A program made the translations under genes and the position numbers. From Sphagnum compactum (taxonomy: Eukaryota; Bryophyta; Sphagnopsida; Sphagnales): a stretch of 64,000 bases of DNA. Where the stretch lies: the NCBI GenBank assembly GCA_965153455.1, contig OZ234498.1:9114001-9178000 (forward strand), in the 5' to 3' direction. The notes under the pieces were generated by a model. That model did not search any database. It was given only the letters and a program-made list of their open reading frames with translations, and had not been told where the DNA came from. This document shows positions 37,255 through 50,104 of this stretch, one piece after another (positions within the stretch are counted from its first letter, which is position 1; every line of letters begins with the position of its first letter).

Positions 37255-39770
37255 AGAAGGTGCTAACACCACATCACATTCATTGTTTATATAGCATCTA
37301 GATTGTAGAGACGGCCTTCCATTTCCCCAATTGTTTGTACAACCACTTTTCTTCAATTGAAGAAATGAATCATTGACATTCAAATTGTGGCATTTCAGTT
37401 TTGCTGGGAAGCATATCTAGGAGCCTCTCTAGGTCAAAGTCTGTGGCTTCATGTTCACTTCCCGTGATTTTAAGATGCTTTCAAAATGCAGAACGTATTC
37501 TTGGAACCTGAGTCCCTCACAAGTATGAGTCCTGGCCCATTATAAAGGCCCAACTTTCGTAAGGGGGCAAAGACCTCTCTGGTTAGGAAGAAATTTCTTA
37601 AAAGTCTTGCAACCCCAACCCTTGCCCACAAGTATGTTCCAAAAGACCCCAGGTTCTTTGGACCTTGGTCATGAGAATACTCTGAGGGAATGGCAGGGGG
37701 TTAAAAGGTTTGAGATTTGGGAATATTACTCATAACTAGAGGTCATGCACCCCTGGACTCTGGGGATGAAATATTCTCATCACCATGGTTTTGAACAGAA
37801 GGTTGATTAGAGTATTTTTACAGAAGGGTGAAAGCATGGGAAAGTTTTTAAAAACACTAGTTAAAAAAGGCAGTCAAAAAATGGACGAGTTTTTGACACA
37901 AGTAAAAGAAAGTAGATTCAAAATAATTTAAAATAGAATAATAAGACCATGATATGTTTCTTTGATTTCGATGTGAGATGATTCCAAAATATGAAATTTT
38001 TTGATACAATAAAAGTAGATAAGAAATATGTTTGAAAATGATTAATCGAATTGAGTTTAAACATATTTTTTCATTAAAAGTTTGATGTATTTTATTATAA
38101 TATTTATTGTTGAGAACCTACAAATATATTTTAAAAATATATCATGTTAAAAATGAAAAATATTTAATAAAATATTTGATTTTCACCTACTTGTACAAGT
38201 TTAAATCATTTTTTAAAAAATAAACTTAAAAAAAATTTGAATGCATATTAAATATGTGATTAATTAATATCATTGTGATAAAATTAACTTCATGTTGATC
38301 ATTGAATTAAAAAAAATTATATTTTCAATATGTCAATTTGTTTATGGTTATTTGTTTTCTTTGTGGCAAGAAACAAAAATTATTTATTTTACCTTGTTGG
38401 CACCCATAGCAAAGATAATGGCCCAGTGCCTCTTTGTTACTAGAGTACCATTTCAAGTTTGAAACATATATATGTGTGTGTGTGTGAAAGAAATTTAAAT
38501 TTGATCTCTTTGAAATGTTGGAAATCAAGGAAATTATTTATGCCCATTAAAGTTGAAATTTTTGGAACTTGAAACAAGTGTCTAAGTTGTATTTAAGCTC
38601 TATCAATTTCTTTGTTTTCATTAAGAATTCAATAAGTAGATGATTTACCAATCATATACCTATGTTTAGCAAGAACTCCTATGTGTATTACAACTCATTT
38701 AATTGTTTGAGACATTGTTGAGATCTTTTCATGTACATTATGCAATTATTGATGGTGCATTCACGATTGGGGCATCACAACAAGAATTGTAACATTCTTC
38801 TGAGAGGTGTTTAAAATCCTAAAGTAAGGTCTCAACAAAATGAATGTTTTGAAATGTTAAATAATGAAAAGGGATATGTATGTTTAGGCTTTCAGCCAAT
38901 AAATGTTATAATGAATGATTTAAATCAATCGCATGTTCTATTCAAGTATAAACCAAAAAAGAATGCAAGACTATTTAAACATTCCAAAATGACATCCTTT
39001 CATTGGGTGCCAAAATTCTATTAAAAACATTAAATAATGTCTTTTTTTTTGCACCCATGTCTTTTATATTTCTTTCCATGAAGATTTGTAATTTTATAAA
39101 TTAATTTGATTGTCCTTACTAACGCATTTATTTTATGAAAAAATCCAAGATTCTAGCACTAATTCCACAAAATTTGATGATTTATCATACTAAAACTTTG
39201 TGTCATCACATAAAACATATTTTATTTTATTTGTGATTAAAATATCAAGCAATTTAAACAAATATTGGTAGTCCTATTGAATCCTTTTCGATAAAACCAC
39301 GCAATGAGATGGTTCCTAAATCATTTTTCAAGACATTTAAAGACATGTTTTAATTATTTAAATCATAAAATAACACCACCATTTCAATCAAGACATATGT
39401 GAATATCTAATGTAAGAAAATTATTTCATAAATGTAATGGTTATTCAAAGTAATGTTTTGACAATGATTTTGAGGTGAAATAATCCTTATTACATGTATA
39501 TTTTTAATTGTTATCAGACATGGCCTTTGAAAACATTATTTCAACTGATTGCAAAATAATGTTTATTGGGCGCAAGTTTAACTTGTTGTCTGCTTAAAGG
39601 TGAGGTAGCTGATTAACAACCAAACTTATGAGTAGGTTCTTAACTTGGGACACTACACATACTTTAATTTAAATGAATCGAATTTCATTGGAATGAATTT
39701 TTTGAACTTGAAACTTTCACACCCACACACCAAGATTGCTTAAAAAATTTTAAATGTTAAAAAAAAACTT
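37255..39770. other. SPD1-like 3' region and AT-rich spacer
   Basis: Begins with the probable 3' UTR, then very AT-rich DNA. No recognisable coding exon or RNA gene. A short GT microsatellite lies at about 38466-38486. Confidence 0.5.
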
Positions 39771-39774
39771 AGAG

Positions 39775-40330
39775 GCCTTATTTGTTATTCATTTACCTTC
39801 TCTCAAATGTTCATATCTACTTGGGAATGCATGGAAAATTTTATATTTTACCTTATTTTAATTTGCAACAAGGGGAAGAACCATGATATGAATAGTTCAT
39901 TTATTTCACCTAAAATGAAAAGATTATGGGAAAAATTTATAAATTGGTACAAATTCAACTAATTTATTTAATGTTCAAGAAATGTCACCAAGTTTTGCAT
40001 CTCAAAAAGTTGCCCTGGAAAACCCAAACATTCAAATTTTTTTAAAAATTAAAAATGTTTTAAAATGCATTTTGACCATGTTTATTATTCATTTACCTTG
40101 TTTCAAATGGTCACACTTCCTTGGGAAATGCATGGAATTTTTTCTATTTTAATTGTTGTTGATTTTAATTTGTGGAAGGGGGAAGAACCATGATGCGAAC
40201 AAGGATTTTATTCCACAAAAAAAAAAAGGTTTTGGAAAATAATTAAGAATTAATACAAAATCATCTAATTTATTTAATGTTTAAAAAAATTTCACCATGT
40301 TTTTTATATAAAAAAGTTGCTGTAAAAGAA
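39775..40330. repeat. Diverged tandem duplication, two units of about 250 bp
   Basis: Units about 39775-40020 and 40070-40330 share in order 'tattcatttacctt', 'tgcatgga', 'gaagaaccatgat', 'aatttatttaatgtt' and 'aaaaagttgc', with many substitutions and small indels. Each contains a family-B repeat segment. Non-coding. Confidence 0.6.
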
Positions 40331-42700
40331 CCATGGTTATGACAAGTCAGTGTCTTGTTGAAGACCTCGTGCGATTGTGTTGGCTCTTTTCTTACTCCCT
40401 TCCTGCCAATTTTCTCCAAGGGTTCTTAATTGAACTTTATATATATAATCATTGCAATATAATTTTGAAATTCATAATTAGAGTGAATGACAAATAAAAT
40501 TGCACTTGAAACAAAATGAATGCTAAAATATTGTCAAATAATGTACCCCAACCATGAATATACCTTGACACCATTGCCAATTTGTTTTATTTCATCATAA
40601 TATTAAGTCATGAATTCCATGAATTTTCATTTTTATTACCAAACTTGAATTCAAAAAATTAAATAATTATTTAACCTTTAAATGCTAACCCAAATACTAT
40701 GGTAATCAATAGTTTCAAAATTTTCTTTTTCAAACTATATCATACTTGTTTAGTGGTTAAACACTAAATGAAACAAGTTAAATACATCTTAATTTTCAAT
40801 TTTAAAATATTCACGTTTGGGTATACTTATTACTATCTGAAAGGATTTTTTTAAATTTTTTAAAAAAAATGTAAGGTAGAGATGCCCCCAACCAAACATC
40901 AATTGGTAATTGAACATTACTTTATTGGATGTTAGTGTTGATGAATCACATGTGTTTGAATCAATGTTCAAAAAAAGTTCTATAATTAAATGTTTATTTT
41001 GAGAAATTATGTTCGATTTTTTAAGGTATTCAAATGGATTGTTATTTTTATGTATGGCTATGGGGGTGCGAAAAATAAGTATTAAAACAATTTAAAGTGT
41101 TGTTATAATTAAATATGTTTGGTGATGGGAAAAAATTAACATATTGATTAAAAATAAATAAGATGAAAATCTTTTAAGGTTAGATTTTTATTTATAAATT
41201 TGAAAAACTAAAAGATAAACAACAATTGTACGTCCCAAAATCCAAAAGGAATAATTAACAAGTTGTACAATACCTTTTGATTTCAAAAGGTATTGTAAAA
41301 AATTTCAACAAAGAAAGGTTCCAAAAAAATAAAAATAAAAAATTTAATGAGGTTTCACAGAATGAAAACAATTAGGGTTTGACTAACGTTGCACCCTAAG
41401 GTGACAAACAAAACAAGGAATAAAAAAAAATTACAGCCATTTCATAATGACAATTACATCTTTGTCTTTATTACATTATAGGTTTTCAAATTTTGTTTTT
41501 AGATATCATTAATCATGATCATTCTAGTTATGTTTTCAGCATAACATTATGCACGAGTGTCAGTTAGAGTAGTCGAAGCAAAAATCACGAATCATCATTT
41601 CGATTGTGGGTGAAAGCATGATCGGGGGAAACAAAAATATTGTCCCAAATGATAGTTTTTCATAGTATCATTAACAACGTACTCAACACCACAATGAATA
41701 AGAATATAATGCAAATTAAATGATAAAATTATAATGGTTATGAACATACATTTTCTATTTCTAAAAGTATTTTGAATTTGAATACAATCACATTATACTT
41801 TGATTATTTTCTTTTCTTATTAACAAATGTCCCAAAATATAACTTATCACATCACATGGAATTGTATTAGTAAAAATTTAAAGTTTTAAAAAAAATTAAT
41901 ATTTTTCACTAACCAAGACATCTTAACGTATGAAAAAACCTAAAAAACATGCTTATGAAACATCATATTAATTTAGGATATTGTGACAAAAATCAACCAA
42001 CCATTTTACTTTACTTGATCTTAATATAAAATTTTGTTATGTTAAAAAATTCACACATATGAATGAAAAACACATGACCCATTGGATCAAGGCTGATCCA
42101 TTGCATTGAGGATCGCAATTCATATTCAATGTAGATTTATCTTTGATAATATAGCTAATTTGTGAAAAATACATTGAATTTTTTTGGAAATTGCACAATG
42201 GACAAATTCTGGGAAAATATTCCAATGTCCTTTAGACATGGGACAATAAGTGAACATGAAATTTATGCAAATGGCCCAAATTTTGCAAAGGAAATTAAAT
42301 AATGTATGAACCCAAAAAAATTGGATTAACTTTAGTAGGAAGTTATATAATGAATAAAGTTTTGGGGTAATGGGATCAATTTTTTGATAAATGCATATAG
42401 GGGAATTGCACATAAATTTGACATGGTTTCTTTCAAAAAAGTGGAAAATTTGAGGAAAATGGGGAGGGTGGTCCAACTTCTTAAAGCACAAAGGCCATAT
42501 TGCATGAATTTATTGAGGAAATGGAATAATGGATGAATATGGAGAAATATGAATAAGCTAACTCCCTCCCCTCCCCTAAACCAATTTTCTTCAAGGGGGA
42601 AAAAGAGATAGATATGTAAGTTGATGTAATTAAAAAATTACTTATGTAATTATTTTAATGGATAAGTTTAATGATTTACTTGTTAATAGAATTTAATAAT
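40331..42700. other. AT-rich spacer with one perfect inverted repeat
   Basis: No gene is seen. Positions 41267-41280 and 41283-41296 are perfect 14-bp inverted arms (acaataccttttga / tcaaaaggtattgt) with only two bases between. The minus-strand frame at 42126-42491 is AT-derived and unrecognised. Confidence 0.5.
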
Positions 42701-42719
42701 ATAATTTGGTCATGATGCA

Positions 42720-43312
42720 TTGACTTTCACATATTAATTTATGTGAAAGTCATATGCACCGTGTGTTTATTTTCTTTTTAATGATTTTATGTGAAAGTCT
42801 TGTGCACCATGTGTTTAGTTTTCTTTTGATGATTTTATGTGAAAGTCACGTGCACCATGAGTTTATTTTTTTTTGATGATTTTATGTGAAAGTCATGGGA
42901 ATCATGTGTTTAATCTGCTTTTGAATATTTTATGTGAAATCACATGGGGAATCATGTGTTTAGTTTTCTTTTGATTATTTTATGTGAAATCACATGGGGA
43001 ACCATGCGTATAATTTTCTTTTGAATATTTTATGTGAAATCACATGGGGAGTCATGTGTTTAGTTTTCTTTTGATTATTTTATGTGAAATCACATGGGGA
43101 ACCATGCGTATAATTTTCTTTTGAATATTTTATGTGAAATCACATAGGGAGTCATGTGTTTAGTTTTCTTTTGACTATTTTATGTGAAATCACATGGGGA
43201 ACCATGCGTATAATTTTTTTTTGAATATTTTATGTGAAATCACATGGGGAGTCATGTGTTTAGTTTTCTTTTGATTATTTTATGTGAAATCACATGGGAA
43301 ATCATGTGATGT
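42720..43312. repeat. 50-bp satellite with 100-bp alternating higher-order unit
   Basis: About 12 tandem units each begin with 'tatgtgaaa'. The left units (42740-42900) are about 48 bp and read 'gaaagtcatgtgcacc'. From 42931 the starts are spaced exactly 50 bp (42931, 42981, 43031, 43081, 43131, 43181, 43231, 43281). From 42981 two variants alternate, one with 'aaccatgcgtataa' and one with 'gtcatgtgtttagt', making a 100-bp dimer. Each later unit holds ATGTGA-AA-TCACAT dyad symmetry. Confidence 0.85.
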
Positions 43313-43835
43313 TTAAACTTTAGGAAATTTCTTGGTTAGTTTCCTTTCGGATAATATATAAGTAGGTGTTTGTGACCTTAAGAAGGAGCTTCACTTGATA
43401 CAAAGTTGTTGTATTAATGCAAAGTTTGATAGAATAGAATTGCGAAAAACTTCGAGCTTTCGGTTTTGAATGGTTTTGGTGTTGTTTATGTTTAGTTCAT
43501 GGTAGGAGAATGGTGTGACATACTAGTAATGCGTAGACAATAGAAGGGTGAGAAAATATTTGTGCAACCAAGAACATAGATTTCCATAGCTATGTAATAA
43601 ACATACATAATTTCGATCCTAAACCCGTTTGTGATTAACAGATACACTTGAGGAAGTTGGATAATTAATTAATGATGAAAACGTAGCCGATCGAAAAATA
43701 TGAACTATGTTGACCAACTTATTTATTTTCAATTTTCTCAATTCCAATCATAGCCAACTTCGCCAACTAAATCCATTTTCATGAATTCTTGGATTTTCCC
43801 ATGTTTAAAAATAATTGGCGCTACCCGACATTCTA
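43313..43835 (+). mobile_element. Possible LTR remnant (TATA region to primer-binding-like site)
   Basis: Directly after the satellite comes a TATA-like 'ataatatataagtagg' (about 43352), then about 450 bases without coding content, ending near 'ttggcgctacccgac' (about 43816-43830). That last site resembles the TGGCGC-type primer-binding sites of plant LTR retrotransposons. The satellite would then be U3 enhancer-like repeats. No gag or pol follows, and a second LTR was not found, so this is tentative. Confidence 0.3.
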
Positions 43836-44002
43836 AAAAATCTGACCTATGCAAAATTGAACAAAATAAGTAATGATATCTCTATCAAATTTATATTTTA
43901 ATACTTACACGCAAACGGATTAATCCTAAAGTAATGCACCATGTATTCCATTGGAACCAATAAATTTCAAGAATTATGTATATATTACATATATAAAAGG
44001 TT

Positions 44003-44245
44003 GTCGGGATGAAATGAAGCTTCCTCTCAATCCGTCCTGTCGTCCCTCTGTCCATCCGTCCGATCGTCCATGCAAATCGACACCCTGGAAGCTCCGAGGT
44101 TGTCGACTGCACACCATCCCTCTACTACGTTTGACACTACAGCTTTCTGCCCACCAAGCATGGGAAGGAAATAAACGTCGGGATGAAATGAAGCTTTCCA
44201 TCCATCCATCCGTCTGTCATCCATCCCGTCATCCATCCAAACATA
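44003..44245. repeat. Exact 20-bp direct repeat bounding a short unit with CATC/CGTC microsatellite
   Basis: 'gtcgggatgaaatgaagctt' occurs at 44003-44022 and again at 44177-44196. Each copy is followed by degenerate 'ccatccgtccgt' repeats. The segment is GC-richer than its AT-rich surroundings. It may be one and a half units of a 174-bp tandem repeat. Confidence 0.6.
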
Positions 44246-44299
44246 ACAAATATATATTTTTTAAATGGAAAAAACTAGAAAAAAAATAAAAACAGAAAA

Positions 44300-45060
44300 A
44301 CACTTTAACAATCAGAAACTTTTTGTAAACACTTAAACATGAAACAAAAAAGAGAAATACAGTAAAATAATCTTAAAAGAAAATTAAAAAATAGATGACA
44401 AAAAAAAAGAAACAAAACAGAGAGCAAAAGAAAGAGGAAAAAAACCATACTTGGAAAAAAAAAAAGGTTTGTCTTCTTTTTCCAAACTTCAAACTTGCAT
44501 CTAATCAAACAAAAATTCAAAAGTGTTTAAAAAAAAAATTTAATTATAAAACATATTAGAAAAATTAGATTTTTTTGGGAAAAGAAAATAGAAACTAAAT
44601 AAATAAATAAATGCATAAAAATAGAAAAAAAATGAAGATAGACAAAATAAGAATAGAAAAAATTAAAACATGAAACAAATATAAACAAAAAAGAGTAAAA
44701 ACACAAAAACTATAAAAAAGGAATGGAAACAAATGAAACAAGGAAAGGGAAATACAGTAAAATCATTTTAAAAGAAAAAAATTACAAAAAAGAAGAAACC
44801 AAATAAAGAGTAGAAAATAAGAAAAAATAAAACTTATAACAATGAAGAAAAACCCTACTTGAAAAAGAATGAGGTGTGTCTTCTTTCTCCAAATTCAAAC
44901 TTGCATCCAAATAAACAAAAATGAAAAAGAAACACTTTATTTTTATTATACAAAATAATAATAAAAACAGAAAACACATAAAAATATAAAATATAAAAGA
45001 TAAAAGATAAAAGTTTAAAAAAAAAACTAAAACATGAACCAAACATTGTTGAAATAACAC
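44300..45060. repeat. A-rich strand-asymmetric tandem duplication
   Basis: The plus strand is extremely A-rich. Two diverged units (about 44335-44530 and 44735-44940) share 'gaaatacagtaaaat', 'tacttg', 'gtgtcttctttctcc'-like and 'caaacttgcat' words at about 400-bp spacing. Frames on the minus strand (poly-Phe/Leu) are compositional. Confidence 0.5.
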
Positions 45061-48000
45061 ACCTCTGCATTAGGCACGGGGTTCAAACTAGTATATATAT
45101 AAGTTACATTCAATGTTTAAAAAGAATGTTCATGTTGGGGTACCTTGTCATGTACCAACAATGATTTTGGCAAAAAAATAAAAATCTGCAAATGTTTAGT
45201 GCTCATCATTTAAATCCATGTTGAACGGTTATTTGAATTTATTGAGTATAATTCACCAATTAGGTTGTTTGCAATATTTTCATAATCAAACAACTGTTGG
45301 TCTCAATTTTTAGAAGAAAAAACAAATCAGAATAAAGGGAACCACCAGTATTGATTATTTGAAAATTTAAAAATAATTGGTGGTCTTCATGAGAAATAGT
45401 AAAGACTTGCATGTATTCATTATAAACTATTAGTTTCATATAGGATTTGGTTCGTGATTGGACCCAATTTAGTGCGAATATAATTTAAATTATTTTCTGT
45501 GTTTGGGGAAGAGGGTTTATGCTAAGGTGTGACACTTTGGAGTCTCATCTTGCATACCTACCAAAGCATAAAAAAATGATTCAAGATTCAAAAACATGTA
45601 TTGAAAAGAAATGATCTTTTTCGAGTATTTAAACCTACTTTTCATAGCTCTTGGCATCCCAATGGCCAAAGAGCTTCATTCCATACTCCATAAGTACTTA
45701 GTATCCACCAATCTTGTTAAATAGCCACAATTCTAATTTTATTAGATTTTTTTTTCTTTGGAATTTTGAAAGATCTTCATCCAACCTCTTATTCAAGAGA
45801 ATGAAATCAGGTTTTGACAATAAATTCCAATAGATAGCCAAGAAGATAGAAGGATCCTTATTTTTTGAAATTTTCATATCTGGTTTATAATCAAATTTGA
45901 CCTTTTGTGACTTTTACTATATATCACAAAAATATATGAACAAAATATATCATATACAGCCAGGAGTCAAGATTTCATGTAAACCTGCCAAACTTTATAT
46001 CTAGAAACACAGAATATCAAGTGGGCTGGGATTTGAACTGGTTGAAACTTTGATTTTCTCACAAGCTCTTTGTAGCACTAATCTTTCTTATGACATTGTC
46101 TTGCAGTATTTTAACGTGTGTACTTGAGCAACGCGAGTTCTTTATTGAACTTAAGTCTACTCTATACCCCCAAAAAGTAAGACATTTTCATTTTGATTAC
46201 GATATCATTGCGTATTTGTTGGTGACCTCTGCATGCAAGCATTATGAACCTTTACGTTAAGAATTACAAGTGTAAGAAAAAGCAGCAATTCCATTCCCTT
46301 TAGCGTAAAGCCTTGGTACAAGGGAGTTTTGGGTATTTGAATGATTGGAGACTGAATAAAAAGCCAGAACTCCCGCGGTCTAGGGCTATACCAGGTGTAA
46401 AATACTGATTATCATAGGACTCTCCTAAACCTTAAAAAAGGAAAACAAAGGGGACCTGTTCTACTCATCACATTTTGTTTTCCAATTTTGTGATGTAGCT
46501 GCCCTAGCAATCATCCACAAGAGCAATTAGCCAAATTTGACTACAAATCACAAAGGAAAGTGGAAAAACTTCAGAATCTTGCTATATTTCAGCCTCTTGG
46601 AACCTAGTATGGCATATTCAGAGAAATCTTCCTCAAAATCTGTCTACTTCTGAAAAAATAAAATTTACATTACTCCACACACAGGGAGAAGTACATTTGG
46701 TGTAGGTTACAAGGGTAGAAATATGGGCAAAACATATGGGATAAAGTTAGTGTGTTGCTATTGGGAATAGATTGGGGAACATTGTGCAAATCCAAAATCC
46801 AAAATGAAACTCCCCTCTCCCCCCCCTCCCCCCTCTCCTCTAAAATGAAAATGCATCATTCCAGAGTCTCTCCCTTACAGGTACAGCCAACAAAGACGCC
46901 CATTAACTTCTAAGTGTTATTGAAGAGGGGTGAGGGGGGGTGGGTGGGGCGGGACTGTTTGAGTAGCTATTCAGTTATGAGCCTACTCACAATTTAAGAA
47001 GCCACTACAAATGTTTTTCATAAATTCATAAATAGTTGATACGATGTCAAAAAAAGAGCCTCAAGTTGGATTGAACTTTAAAATGGTCTTGTCTTTTAAA
47101 GGCAAAAATTAGTGTAAGAAAATTAGGAGTAGATAGAGATGTCCAAAAGCAACCCAAACTCTTTGGAATTTTTGGACATGAGTGTAGACTGCTTCAAGAG
47201 ACAATAGGGTGATGAGCTAGCTACCTGCTAGGGATTGCAAAAATCTATTCCCAAGTTACTTCATACCTCCAAGAGTGTTTTGCTCCAAAATCCTCCAAAA
47301 TCACGAAACCCTGCCTAACTTAATAAAAGCCCAAAGGAACCCTAAACCCAAAAAGAGAAGGACCAATGTCCAACCAAGAGACAGCACGCATCAGTGTAAA
47401 AGCACAAACGGGGTTTTCTCAAAAGAACATATTAGGTCCTAAACCCCTCACCCAAGCAGATCCAAAATCCAGGTCCGATCTTTGATTCCTGTTCTCCTTT
47501 GCTGCTTATAATCATGATGGTAATGATGATGATGTTGGTTGCATTGACTTAATCACCCAATCAGTTGGATCATCAGACTTGGTTGTGCTTGAGAGATGTC
47601 GTCCTTGAGGTGATGCTGGTGGGTTGTTGTGGCGCAAATCCAGGTGGGTCTCTGTGTAGGAGTAGAGTATGGTTTTTGCAGCTTTTTGGTAGATGGGTTT
47701 CTTGTGAGCAAGCAGAAGATCAATGTCAATGGGTTGAGAGAGATATTTGCAGTGATGAGAAAACTCCTAAGCGGAGGAGGAGTTTGTGGAGAGCTGGTTG
47801 TTTGAATGGTTCTTCTTCGTATATTCATGGGTCTTTCATGCCGTAACATAGAATTCTGGTGCAAAGGGGATTTTGCATTGGGAGGAAGTCTAGCAAAGGA
47901 CAAGACTGTGAAGTTGGGTTAGAACGATGAAAAGAGCTTGTTTGTTACTATCTTGGAAGAATCAGTAGAAGATAGTTTTCCTGCAGCCATGCTCCGCACC

Positions 48001-48105
48001 TTTAAGTATGAGGTTTAGAAGCTCTATAACTCAGACTTACTAGAGTGAGAGTTTGTTTACATAATATTTGTGAAGTGGGTTTTGGATAAGGCTCAATCAT
48101 CAGGT
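45061..48105. other. Spacer upstream of the DUF3755 gene
   Basis: No recognisable gene. About 46490-46570 carries a minus-oriented copy of the 2.4-kb repeat family ('aatcatccacaagag', 'agccaaatttg'). C/G homopolymer patches occur at 46812-46845 and 46925-46955. The sequence becomes less AT-rich towards the DUF3755 start and probably contains its promoter and 5' UTR. Confidence 0.5.
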
Positions 48106-50104
48106 ATGGCAGCAGGATCCTTTCAGAAATTGCAGGCAAAACCAACCAATCCAACACTCAGATCTCCTCATAACAGTGGTAATCCACTAGCTGCAGCAAA
48201 TGCAGCCAAAAATGGCACCATCATCATCCCCAGTTCTATGGATGTGGCATCAGGAGTGAAGAAGAATGGAGTAACAACCCATGGAACTGAGAACAACAGC
48301 AGCACTTGCCATCTCCTTCACGATGTTGACTTGTCCCTTGATTGGAGCTCCGCCGAGCAATCCAGTCTTGAAGAAGGCCTAGTAAAGTAAACCTTCATTG
48401 CCTCTCTCTGAATACTGGCATTCAAGGAGTTCCTGACCTTCTTCATCACTTGAAAAGGTCTTGTTGTGAATTTGTCTTCACGTGTTTGTGTGTAGTACAG
48501 ATGAGAGTTGTGCACAGAACTCATAAGTTGATCAATTCTCTGTAGTTGGGAGCTTCCTCTGAGATGTGCTCCAGGATTGTATTGTTCAGATATGCAGGGC
48601 AAGCAAACAATCTTGTGAAGTATATCAAGCTTGCTGCACTTCTGCCAGAGAAGACTGTGCGGGATGTTGCACTACGCTGTATTTGGATAACAGTGAGTGT
48701 TTTTCCTTGTGGTCATGACAAATTCTTCTCTTATCGTGTTCTCTTGTTTTGGGGGCATGATCTCAAATGCATTTTTGTAAAACACCTGCTTGCTTAGCAG
48801 TTTTTTTCATGGGTAAACTTTGTAAACCATCAACTGGGGATGATGATTTATGCCATATGCACAGAAGAAGGAGGATGGGGAAAGGCGAAAAGTTGAAGAG
48901 CAGAATTCATCAAAGAAAACCAAGGACAAGAAGGTCTCCTGTTCTTGTAGTTTGGATCCATTATCATAGTTTACAGGCTGTGTTTGTTGGGTTGTGGAAT
49001 CATGAAATACAAGTTTGTTGTGTGGAAGGTTGTTGACATTGCAGACAAGAAGGACCCTAAGAATCTCAGGTTGATGTGGGAACTAAGACTGGAGTGTGAA
49101 GTTTGCATCATTACTCATGCTTTCCACTCTTTGTTTTTCTCTGAATGATAAATTGACCTTGCATAGCTATGTATTTCTGTGGCAGGAAAAGGCAGAAGCA
49201 CAACTCACAAGGTCATTGTTGGAAGTAGCAGCAAGGGTGCCACCGCCCATGTACACTCCACCTTCAACCCCTGTAGACAATGATGATGGAATCTCTAATG
49301 ATGGTGGGTTCCAATTCTTTAATAGTTTTTCTTTTTTCAGTCATTCCTTGCAAGGATCTGTCGCTGGAAGGCAAAAAGTTAGGGTATTTTTTGCTGGAAA
49401 AAGCATTTTTCTAGTATCTTTCTTCCAATGTGCATGTTCTGCTCAAATTGTGAAAGTGGTGAGAGGACAGTTCTCTGTGTTGCAACTAACTGTGAGACAG
49501 CTGGGATTCATGCAGCTATTGGAGGACCAACAGGGCATCTGTTTGAACATAATTCACAAATTATTGGTCAAATTCGAGCCAATCTTGCTGCCTGCAAGGT
49601 AAACATTGCTTATAAGCAACTGCAACTCAGCTACACATCACAGCTACTAGAACAAATGAAAAAAAAGTTTCTACCCACCTGCTAAACTTGCGTGCCTAAC
49701 TGGCTTTGGAATGTAGTGCAGAGAAAAGACTACCTAAGGCAGAGGTATGGGCTATCATTGACATTCATTCTGTGGGGTCCTTGTGTGGGTGACAGCTTCA
49801 AGAAAACACAGAATTGCTGGTGCAGTTCAAGGACAACATTTTTGCAATCTTGAATGGGTAAATCACTGTCTTTAGTCTTGCACATTTTCCTCTCACATTT
49901 GGTATCTTGTTAGTCACTTTGCTTCTTTATATTGCTTCTGTTTTCTCCAGTTGTTGACAGGACCTTTCTTTATCTGCTTGATGCAGGATGACAAATATGC
50001 CCGGTATTATGAGCCAAATGCCCCCATTACCAGTGAAGCTGAACTTGGAGCTGGCTGATAGGATTTTGCCAATGCCACAATCATCAAATCCTCTACATCA
50101 CTAG
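48106..50104 (+). CDS. SANT/Myb-like protein of the DUF3755 family
   Basis: Plant proteins of this family (Arabidopsis At3g07565 type) have one SANT/Myb-like segment and a conserved C-terminal DUF3755; a nuclear role is likely but not defined. Exons: 48106-48386, 48590-48692, 48865-48933, 49186-49303, 49516-49598, 49796-49857, 49987-50104, giving 277 aa. Visible parts: a low-complexity Asn/Ser/Ala N-terminus; the SANT-like helix set LDWSSAEQSSLEEGLVKYAG..VKYIKLAALLPEKTVRDVALRCIW (about 78-128, split by intron 1); a Lys/Glu basic linker (KKEDGERRKVEEQ); a Pro-rich stretch; then HNSQIIGQIRANLAACK, FKDNIFAILNGM and MPGIMSQMPPLPVK. The ATG at 48106 begins MAAGS, like its relatives. All introns are GT-AG with agreeing phases. 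It appears intact. Confidence 0.88.

Noticed and set aside
42720-43312. CRISPR-like array
   Set aside because: Units are contiguous with no unique spacers, the period is 50 bp throughout, and the genome is a plant nucleus. It is a satellite.
44305-45070. Poly-Phe/Leu membrane-protein-like frames on the minus strand
   Set aside because: They arise from the A-rich plus strand and have no conserved motif or splice context.
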